Under the pieces are notes generated by a model. The model saw only the letters and a program-made list of their open reading frames with translations, was not told the origin of the DNA and did not search any database. The position numbers were made by a program, and so were the translations under genes. This document shows positions 35,606 to 64,000 of a stretch of 64,000 nucleotides of DNA, piece by piece. Position 1 is the first letter of the stretch, and each line of letters starts with the position of its first letter. This DNA comes from Cynocephalus volans (Eukaryota > Chordata > Mammalia > Dermoptera > Cynocephalidae). The stretch lies in the NCBI RefSeq assembly GCF_027409185.1, contig NC_084464.1:44119095-44183094 (forward strand). Reading direction: 5' to 3'.

Positions 35606-35713
35606 GTTATTAGTTTTCAAAATGCCTCATGCCTACACATCTCAGGCCTATCAACATTAAAGAGGTGCCAACATGTTGCTGAAAGGTGGATAAAATTTCT
35701 TTAAGATGCTCTC

Positions 35714-35797
35714 ATTATTACATGTCAATTAAAAAATGAAAAATAAAATATACCCCATACATATGCACAATTATGTGTCAATTAAAAAAAATTTAAA
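35714..35797 (+). mobile_element. Very short L1 3'-end insertion with target-site duplication
   Basis: An 84-bp A-rich segment with CATATGCACAATTATGTGTC and an A-rich end. It is flanked by the 11-bp direct repeat AAGATGCTCTC at 35703-35713 and 35798-35808, so it is a single severely 5'-truncated retroposition. Confidence 0.75.
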
Positions 35798-36114
35798 AAG
35801 ATGCTCTCTCCATCTCCCTCTACTTGACTTGAGGCCTTAGGAATCTAAGTGGCTATAACTATATGCCCTTGGATGAGGGACAAAGGACATGCATGGCCTA
35901 GTATGTGTGTGGGATCTCCCTGGGCTACTAGACTCTGGCTTTCGGATGATACCCCAGATTAACAATGGACCCCCAACTCTACTTGTTCTTGCTCTTAAAC
36001 TATACATAAAGCCCCCATCTAATGTTAGCCTAGGGCACAAAATTCTGAAAACACTATGCAGTCACTCCCATTATTTTTCCCATTCCACTTCTCAACCCCT
36101 CCAAAAGAAGAGTA

Positions 36115-36691
36115 ACACTTCAAATCAGCTTTATTATGGATGACTGATTTGGGGTCCTTAAACAGAGATAACAGTGGCTAGAAGAGTGGCGTTTCATCCC
36201 TGCAGTGGTGTTTCTTTGTTGTGGGGCGGGGAAATGTAAGGAGTCATCAGCTGGAGTGGTCCTAGGCCACCCTTCAGCATCTACACAGTGCTTGGCACAT
36301 AGTAGGTGCTCAATAAATATTTGTCGGCCGTTGCTGTAGGGACAATGGATGATAGAGGCTCATTTTGGGAACCATAGACAGGAAAGAACATCTTACATCC
36401 TATTTGCCTGCAATTCTTGGTTCCAGTTTAGTGTTAGTTCTCTTACTCCACTCTTATTTTCAGGGAGAGGAACTGGGCCTGCCTCATCCCAGCATCCTAA
36501 ACCCTCTTTTCCAGAACTGCGGCTTCTCCGCATGGAAGACGATGCCTGTTCTAGTGGGCATACACCCATTACATTTTCGACCCTCTTTGGGCGCTAGATT
36601 TTAAAACCCGGAGGACCTTCCAGACTGGCTGTCATTTAACAGATAATCATTTTTATAATACCCGCCCTCCTCTCTTTCCCCCCGTAGCTTT
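36115..36691 (-). other. NOTCH4: NOTCH4 3' untranslated region
   Basis: From the NOTCH4 stop to AATAAA on the minus strand (complement TTTATT at 36130-36135). Confidence 0.75.
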
Positions 36692-57016
<20,325 letters not shown>

Positions 57017-57420
57017 TCCAGAGCCCCTGCCCCAAGCCCAGATCCCCTCTCCCTCTTCAGGCAGGGACCCCAGAGCCCTCACCCAGGCAGGAGCCACCTC
57101 CTCTGCTCCCACCGCCCCTTCTTCCTCCTCTTTGGCTTGCTGTAAGCCTCACGTCTGAGCTGTTTCCTGAGTCACACAATGTCCTGGACACCCTAGTGAT
57201 GGGGGGGGGGAGTGGAGGAACATTGGGGGGATGAGGGAGGGGCCTCCTGGGCCTTCTGTCCTTGACAACCCCTGGGGAAGTGGGGGGAAGTAGGACAGGA
57301 GGTGTGTTTGGAGGGCAGGTGATAAGAGGGAGAACCAGCCCCTGGGGCAGTCCCATCCCTTGAGTTTGTTGATATAATCTGTTCTTTCTAGAGATGGAAA
57401 TTGCAAGGTGGCTGCCCCTG
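57017..57420 (-). promoter_or_regulatory. NOTCH4: NOTCH4 upstream region with ETS/AP-1 composite site
   Basis: Directly upstream of the start codon. A consensus AP-1 site TGAGTCA is at 57168-57174, immediately preceded by TTTCC (57162-57166), an ETS half-site: about 150 bp from the ATG. AP-1 control of NOTCH4 in endothelial cells is known, and ETS factors are general endothelial regulators. No TATA box was seen. The transcription start is not fixed by the sequence. Confidence 0.6.
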
Positions 57421-58109
57421 TGCCCCAGAAGGGGCAGGACCTGGAAACGAGGTGTGGGAATGGTGGTGAGATATCTCTCCCTATTCTTCTTCCCAGGAGA
57501 GGATGCTTAATTTGCTAGGTCAGTAGAGATGCTTCAGAGAACCTGCAACTTGTCATAATTTGAAACCACTCAGCTTGGCAGAGGGAACCCAGGGGATTTC
57601 TGGGCCTTATTTTGGCCCTTGCTGGGACTTATTTTTCTGCTTCTGGGGAATGGGCAAGATACTGGTCTGGTTTGGGGGGAAATCTTGGCCTTCCTTTGTA
57701 GGGGAATGTATATGACTGTCATGAAAAATGAACATAGTCCACTCTACGTTTTGCAGTTCGGGTTATCTGTAGCAAACGCTGAATTTGGGTAGTTTCCACT
57801 CCCTCCATCTCTGCCTCCCTTCACTGCAGAGGTCCCTGGGATGCAGGGAGTGCTAGTGGGAACACAAAATTGGAGTAAATAGAATCACAAAAGGGAGTTC
57901 ATTGCCCTGAAAAGCTCATCTGATCTTCTCGAGTCAACCCAGGACAGCTCTGGGGTCAGCCACACACTGAGTTCCTGCAGAAGCGGGTAACTGAGAGTCC
58001 AGGGTGGCAGGAGGTGCCAGCAGCAGTTGCGCACACCCCAGCACCCAGTGCCCACAGCTACATCCCAGTGCACTCTGGGCACCATCCCCTGCCAATGACA
58101 TTCTTCACA
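57421..58109. other. NOTCH4 5' flank, no recognised feature
   Basis: Unique-looking sequence without conserved frames or recognised repeats. Confidence 0.4.
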
Positions 58110-59790
58110 GCACCATTCTTTTTTCCTATTTTTAAAAACTTTTTACTTTGAATTAATTTTAAACTCATAGAAAAGGGGCAAAAATACTAAAAAGAATTCT
58201 AGTATACTCTTCATTCAGATTCACCAATTGATGTCATTTGACCACATTTACTTTATCGTTATCTTTCTATAAAAACACATTAGTATTTTTTTCTGAACCT
58301 TTTGAGCATAAGCTGCGCACAAGGTATCTCTTTACTTCTAAACCTTTCAGTGTAATTTCCTAAGAACAAGAACACCCTTTTACATAATACAGTACAATTA
58401 TCAATATCAGGAAACTTAGACTGATATAATAATATGATCTAATCTATATAGTCCATGTTCAAATTTCGCCAAATGCCCCATAATGTTTTTTATAACAATT
58501 TTTTTAATGGTCAAGGATCTCATGCACTGCATTTAGTTGTCAAATCTTTTTAGTTTCCTTTAATATGAATACAGTCCCTTAGACTTATTTTGCCTTTCAC
58601 TATATTGTCATTTTAAAAGAATACAAGTCAGTTATTTCTGTAGACTGTTCCTAAATTTGGGTATGTCTGATGTTTGTACATTTTGGGCAGAAACACCACA
58701 GGGGTTATATTGTGTCCTTCTCAGTGCATCACACCATGAAGCCCATGAGCCAACATCATTCTTTTTTTTTTTTAATTAATTTTTTTATTGAATCAAAATT
58801 GATTATACATATTTTTGGGCTTCAACATTGAGATATGTTGATCAAATCAATATTACTAGCATATATATTGTTACAAATCGTAATTATTCTTTATGCCTCT
58901 TGTCCAGTCTCTCCCTATCCCCCCTCCCTTCTCCCTCCCCCCTCTAATTACCCCAGATTTCTTCTCTCCTTCTGAAAGAGTAATGGTTACTCTGTTGATC
59001 TGTTGCCCAGTTGATCTGCCCAATGCTGAGAGGTGTGATCAGGTCCCCCAATATTATCACAGAGCAGATGTTTCTTCTGTCACTTTGAAATGGGCTTTGT
59101 GGAGAGAGACATTCTCCTCTTTTCTTTATCTCTGCTGGTGACTCTCCCCATGTCAGTGCACTCCAGTGGTTGGTGGACCATCAGCGTGGTGGTTGTGGCA
59201 TCTAGCCACTTTCGTGGCAGCCATGGTTATTGTGGAGGCTGTGGTGGGCCACCCACATAGAAGTGATTTTCCTGGGATGCTCCTTGGCACTGGTAGTGTG
59301 CCCAGTTGTGGGGTGTGTCTGCAGGTGTGTCCACAGGCGGGCCCCAAGGCACTGGCACGGTTTGCCTGGTTGTGGGAGGGGGTCCAGTCCCCTTCTCCAT
59401 GCCTCGGTTCACCAGGCTGGCCACGAGGCACTGCCAGCATCATTCTTAATGGTTGCCCTAGTTCATTTAAACCAATTTTCTACCATAGCTCATTTTTAGG
59501 TGAGTCTCAGTTTTTAAAAATATGGTAAACTACGCTGCAGTAAGTGTTCTTGAACATACATATTTGCATGGTTGTCTAATTAGCTGCAAATGTCTTTACC
59601 CTCGCCAACCTCGGTGTTAGAATCCTTGCCACATTGATAGATGAAATGGTGTCTCGTTGCTTTTTGTAATTGTTTTATTGTAAGTGTTAACACTATTTTC
59701 ATCTGTTTAATGGCTGTTCATGTTTCTTTCTTTGTGAGTTTCCTGCCCATGCTTTTGACACATTGTCTTAATGGCGTCATTGTCATTTTC
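58110..59790 (-). mobile_element. Old L1M LINE, antisense, interrupted by a younger L1
   Basis: 58110-58750 resembles antisense L1M 3' sequence (ACTTTGAATTAATTTTAAAC, ATGTCATTTGACCACATTTA). 59448-59790 continues with antisense L1 phrases (GATAGATGAAATGGTGTCTC, CATCTGTTTAATGGCTGTTC). The 58764-59433 stretch between is a separate insertion. Similar L1M 3' pieces occur at 2832-3005 and 5110-5620. Confidence 0.65.
58764..59433 (-). mobile_element. Young L1 3' end insertion with GC-rich 3' UTR
   Basis: Starts (on +) with a T-run, i.e. a poly(A) tail on the minus strand, then AT-rich sequence, a C-rich run at about 58909-58947 (G-rich on the L1 sense strand) and a GC-rich 3' UTR-like block. It is flanked by CCA(A/G)CATCATTCTT at 58750-58763 and 59434-59447, so the insertion is complete and single. 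Confidence 0.8.
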
Positions 59791-59879
59791 CCATCACCTT
59801 CCTTAGTTGCGGAAGCAGACATGGGTGTAGAGACTTGGGAAGAGGAAACCCGAGTATGAAAAGTCCCTGCTTTTGTGCT

Positions 59880-60990
59880 CTCTGGTTTGCTGACGGGGGT
59901 GGGGAGGTGGGGGGGTGGGGGGGAGGGGGGGCGGTTGGTGTTGGTGAGTAGTGAAAGGAAAACGGGAAGAGACATCAGACTTCTTGTGGCTGGAAAGAAC
60001 TGACCTCGCCATGTCTGCCCTGTTGCTGACCTCACACCATTTGTGGAAGAGGAGGCTGGAATAGGAGGCACTAGATGGAGCTTGGGAGAAAGAAGAAATG
60101 GCAACAGATACAGAGAAGTGGTTCGGTGGAAAAGGAGCCAGAAATGCAGTGGGACAGAGGCTGATTTTAAGGACAATGTCAGGAAGGTGCCCAGCTCACT
60201 TTTTGCCTTATCCTGCCTAAGGCAAGGCAGTATGCACTTGCTCAGGTGTTATGAGCTGTGCCTGGGTTTCAGACAGCCTCCTTGGCCTCTGGGAATCTAT
60301 AGCCCCAAAGAGTATTGAGGCTTCCATAAGAGCGTGTTTCTCCTCCCCGTGGCTCCCCAGTGGAGGACGCTGAGGACGGTAGTGCCATCATCATCACAGT
60401 GAGCTTCAGCATGCCATGGACACAGAAAACTTTCTCTCGTGTTACAATGACCCGATTCCTTACAATATCCCACCAGACAGAGGTTCATTTTGTTCATCTG
60501 ACTTTCCTTTCATTGTATGCTCCCTGAGAAGGATAAACCTGTCCAATCATTAGCACTTTATTTGTGGGGACTTTCGACCTTAAGAGGATTGACTCTGAAC
60601 TGGTCCTGATAAAGTGACCAGACACAGAAAAGAAAATAGCCCATTGTAGCTATAGAAATAAGTAAGAGGGGCCCACCTGAGAGATTCTTTGTAAATACAT
60701 AGTTCAGGAGACTTGGAGACCCTCTGTTCTCCCAAGACTCCTCTCCACTTTCCTGGAAGCAGGAATTACCTGGAAGTTACTCCTTATCTCTCCAACTTCT
60801 TAATACTATAGTGTCCATGGTCAATCCCTGGACCTCTTCTATATTTATCTTTTCCTGGGTGATCTCATCCAGTCTCATGGTTCCCTCCCAGATTTAAATA
60901 CCACCTATGAAGACCATCTTTGTGCTGATGACTCCCGATTGACATATCTGGATTACAACTCTTCCCAGAACTCCAGACTAGAACTTTCAA
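59880..60990. other. Intergenic DNA, no recognised gene
   Basis: Contains a G-rich simple stretch (about 59895-59935) and otherwise unique-looking sequence. Short frames have no recognisable family. Confidence 0.4.
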
Positions 60991-61830
60991 TGTCTGATGA
61001 GTAGCTCAAACTCAATGTATCCAGAACTAACCTGATCTTCCCCTCCAAACCTTCTCCTCTCTCCTGTTACAAATGTTTTGCAATTCTATTCTTTCGGTTG
61101 TTCACGCCCAAATCCTTGGAGACATTGCCGACTCCTCCCTTTTCTCATTCTCCACAGCCAAACTGTCTTATATCCTGTTGTCTCTACCTTCAAAATATAT
61201 CCAGAATCTGACCCCTTCTCAGTTCTTCTCATCCCCACTGCTGATACTCTAGTCCCAGCTGACCTCACCTCTTGCACCTCCTAACATCTCCCTTCTGCTG
61301 TCCTTGCTTTCCTTGGCCATTTCTCTGCACAGCAGCTGGAGTGAGTCTGTTAAAGTTTGCATTAGAGTGTGTCACAACTCTGTTCAAAACTCTCTAGTCA
61401 CTTCTCCACTCAGAGTAAAGCTAACTTCCTTACAGGGCCTGCGAGGCCCTGCACATCCACCCGGCCCTCCCTGACCCCTTTGCTTTCTGACTTCATCTCT
61501 ACCCTCCCCTTCATCCAGCCACATTGGCCTCCTCACTGTCCTTTAAACAGGCACATTCACACCTGAGGGCCTTTGCTCTTGCTCTTCCCACTGCCTGAAC
61601 TGCTTCCTCCCCCAGCTGAGGGAATGCGTGACTCATTCTGTCACTTCAAAAGGCACCTTCTCCCTGAGGCCTTCCTTGGCTATCCCATTCCAAAATTGGA
61701 AGCCCTCTTCCAAGTGCCTCATCTTCATTGGGTTTTCTCCTTACTGTTTCTCACCATCTAACTGACATATTGTATATTTTATTTATTTATTTTATCTTAT
61801 TTACCGACTGTCAGTTCCACAAAGGCAGGG
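60990..61830 (-). mobile_element. L2 LINE, long antisense fragment
   Basis: A run of L2 antisense landmarks in order: CTCAAACTCAATGTATCCAG, AGACATTGCCGACTCCTCCC, TCTCATCCCCACTGCTGATA, AGGCCCTGCACATCCACC, CCACATTGGCCTCCTCACTG, GGGCCTTTGCTCTTGCTC, TTCTCCCTGAGGCCTTCCTT. Many stops; not a gene. Confidence 0.85.
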
Positions 61831-61919
61831 ATTTTCATTTGTCTTGTTTACTTGTTGTTTTGGGGCTTGACCATGCCCCATCATGTGAAGCAGGACCTCA
61901 GCTGACCAGGCACTACCTT

Positions 61920-62075
61920 ATTTAAAATACCCTCAGGAGGAGGGTACTGCTACCTCCATTCGCAGAGAGATGTGGAGCTCAGAGAAGTTGAGTAACTTGC
62001 CCAAGATCATTTAGCTACTGAGTGAGTTTCAGACCTGGGCTGTTTACATTCAAGCCCACATTCTTTCTACTCTGA
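61920..62075 (-). mobile_element. MIR SINE relic
   Basis: Antisense MIR: AGAGAAGTTGAGTAACTTGC, CCAAGATCATTTAGCTACTG. Immediately follows the L2 fragment. Confidence 0.65.
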
Positions 62076-62235
62076 GGCACCATTTGTCTTAATGGAATTT
62101 ATTTTTTGTCATTTAAAAAATAATGCGGGAATGGCTGGGAAACAAGTTTCTACTTGGAATTGCATCAGAAATCACAGATCTAGCCATTCTCTTATGCTGT
62201 TACTGACATTCAGTGTAGCTTTCAGTAAGCACTAA

Positions 62236-62425
62236 TGCATGTTACATGTTTATTCATTCATCCATTCATTCAAAAATTATTTATTGAGCACCTGCTTTAT
62301 GCCAAGCACTGTTTTAGGCTCTGAATTTACAGCAGTGAGCACAACAGACATAAATCAAGTAAATGTTAAGATATAATGTCAGTTAATGATAAGGAGTATG
62401 AGGTAACATAAAACAACAGGGTGAG
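62236..62425. mobile_element. L2 fragment
   Basis: TTTATTGAGCACCTGCTTTA, TGCCAAGCACTGTTTTAGGC, ACAGCAGTGAGCACAACAGA: the common L2 3' phrase. Confidence 0.7.
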
Positions 62426-62565
62426 GGGAGAGAGAATGACTAGGGGGCTGCTTTAGACTGGGAGGCCAATAAGAGATGGCAATTCTGGTTTCAAAATAAA
62501 TTCCAAAACTGACTTCTTGTCACCATGTCCCCACCATCTCTTACCAGGAATATTGCAATAGCATC

Positions 62566-62966
62566 TGACAGAGTTTGGATATGTTGTCCCCCCCAAGCTT
62601 ATGTCAAAATCTGATCCCCAACTTGGCACACTGGGAGTGGTTTGGGTCATGGGGGCAGATCCTTCATGAATAGATTAATGCCCTGAGGTGGGGGGTAGTG
62701 ACTGAGTTCTCACTCTATTAGTTCCTGCGAGAGCTGGTTGTTTAAAGGACACTGGCACCTTCCCCTCTCCCTCTTTCTCTTTTGCTTCCTCTCGCCATTT
62801 GACCTTGTACCCACCTGCTACCTGCCCCTTTCTTCCAAAAGTAGAAGCAGCCTGAGGCCTGAACCAGGTCAGCTGTCCTAGAATCGTGAGCCAAATAAAC
62901 CTCTTTTCTTTTTAAATTACTACATTTTGGGTATTCTGTTATAACAACATAAAAGTGGACTAATAG
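62566..62966 (+). mobile_element. Solo LTR of MaLR (MST/THE1-like) type
   Basis: About 400 bp starting TGACAGAGTTTGGATATG and ending in GTGGACTAATAG. It contains the MaLR-typical GGTTTGGGTCATGGGGGCAG and GTGAGCCAAATAAACCTCTT (with AATAAA). It is flanked by the 6-bp direct repeat AGCATC at 62560-62565 and 62967-62972. No internal retroviral sequence is attached. Confidence 0.85.
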
Positions 62967-63309
62967 AGCATCCTACCTGGCTTCCTTGCTTACAACCTTC
63001 CTTTAACCCCTAGCTTAAGCCATTCTCTACATGGTGACCAGTGAAAGATGATGGGGACATAGTGAGAAGAAGTCTAATGTGGAATTTATTTTGAAACCAG
63101 ATTGATTGAATAAAGGGTGCACAGGCTGGGTCTGCAGGAAGCAGACTTTGATATTTAATGTGAAGCTGAGATGGCCCTTTAGAGCAGTCCCAAGTTGGGG
63201 CGAGGGATCCAGGCCTTTACACCCCTACGTTGATCAGTCATGGGAGGTGGATTGTCTCTGGAAAGTGTGACTTTGGGGAGGTAGTATTATTCAGACTACA
63301 AAGAGGGCT

Positions 63310-64000
63310 GATAGCTAAAAGCTTATCTTCTAGCAGAAGAATTGAACAACTCTATCAACTAAGTAAACTGACATCTATAAAAGACTCTACTAAACAATAG
63401 CAGAATATAATATTTTTCTCAAGTGCACTTGGAACATTCTCCAGGATGGACCATATGCTAGGCCAGAATCTCAATAATTTTAAAAGAACTGATATTATAC
63501 GAAGTATTTTGTCTGACCACAATAAAATTAAACTAGAAATCAACAACAAAAGGAAATTTGGGAAAATTAGAAGTATGTGAAAATTAAACACAACATACTT
63601 CTAAACAAGCAATAGGTCAAAGAAGAAATCACAAGAAAAATCTGAAAATATTTTGAGCTAAATGAAAATGAAAATACAACATACCAGAATTTCTGTGATG
63701 CAGCTAAAGCTATGCTTAGAAGGAATTTATAGCTGGTAATGCCTGTATTAGAAAAAAAATAAAGATCACAAATCATTAATTTAAACTTCCACCTTACGAA
63801 ACTGGACAAAGAACAAATTAAATCCAAAGCGAGCAGAAGGAAGAAAAGAATAAATGTTGAAGTGCAAAAAATAAAATAAAAAATAGAGAAAATTAATGAA
63901 ACCAAAAATTGGCTCTTTGAAAAGATTAACAAAATTGATAAACCTGTAGTTAGACTGACGAAGAAAAAGAGGACATAAATTATAAAACCAGGAATGAAAG
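63310..64000 (+). mobile_element. L1 ORF2 fragment, decayed, running off the window
   Basis: The + strand encodes, with several stops and frame changes, L1 ORF2-like phrases: GTFSRMDHMLG (end of the endonuclease domain), SDHNKIKLEINN, and [18 protein letters not shown] (region before the reverse transcriptase). It is broken and is not an active element in this window; it continues past 64000. Confidence 0.85.

Larger units (their letters stand above)
34259..36110. other. GPSM3 upstream region to the NOTCH4 3' end
   Basis: Holds the GPSM3 promoter and 5' UTR (not resolvable; GPSM3 probably has an untranslated first exon near 34.3-34.8 kb) and then repeats: a SINE fragment, a full SINE, a MIR and a short A-rich L1-tail insertion. 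No other gene was recognised. Confidence 0.5.

Noticed and set aside
63310-64000. Reverse-transcriptase-type coding gene
   Set aside because: L1 ORF2 phrases broken by stops and frame changes; a dead fragment.

Overview
This is a stretch of a placental-mammal nuclear genome: split genes with GT/AG introns, CpG-rich promoters, MIR/L2/L1/hAT relics and microsatellites. From the protein content and the order and strand of its genes it is the MHC class III segment PPT2 - EGFL8 - AGPAT1 - RNF5 - AGER - PBX2 - GPSM3 - NOTCH4, in the same order and orientation as on human chromosome 6p21.3. All reading frames were rebuilt by hand from the bases. The exon sums stay in frame: EGFL8 294 aa, AGPAT1 287, RNF5 180, AGER 400, PBX2 430, GPSM3 159 and NOTCH4 1990. 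All seven look intact. PPT2 is present only as its last four coding exons. The species is not certain. The lineage-specific SINEs are tRNA-Ile-like monomers and dimers with no extra tRNA-unrelated body. This fits the CYN elements of colugos (Dermoptera) best; a bat with similar tRNA SINEs is the alternative.

Layout. 1-7.1 kb: 3' part of PPT2 (+), with one intron swollen to 5 kb by a defective endogenous retrovirus, L2/L1 relics and several SINEs. 8.7-10.8 kb: EGFL8 (+). 10.7-14.0 kb: AGPAT1 coding exons (-), whose 3' end converges on and probably overlaps that of EGFL8; its untranslated first exon(s) lie somewhere up to about 20.4 kb. 20.0-20.8 kb: the promoter shared head-to-head by AGPAT1 and RNF5, dense in CCAAT boxes. 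20.8-23.0 kb: RNF5 (+). 23.2-26.2 kb: AGER (-). 26.6-32.1 kb: PBX2 (-), starting in a strong CpG island. 32.5-34.3 kb: GPSM3 (-). 36.1-57.0 kb: NOTCH4 (-), 30 coding exons. 57-64 kb: gene-poor DNA of L1M, L2, a MaLR-type LTR and L1 ORF2 debris.

The genes do not form a pathway. They are a tight block of lipid (PPT2, AGPAT1), protein-quality-control (RNF5), immune/inflammatory (AGER, GPSM3), transcription (PBX2) and vascular/developmental signalling genes (EGFL8, NOTCH4). Gaps between them are small enough for shared promoters and colliding 3' ends. I found no previously undescribed multi-gene system. The points most worth a second look are the shortened secretory-RAGE reading frame in AGER, the AGPAT1 C-terminal extension, a 33-bp inverted repeat inside an ERV LTR, a possible unannotated first exon at 20.14 kb, and composite promoter motifs at NOTCH4 and AGPAT1/RNF5.
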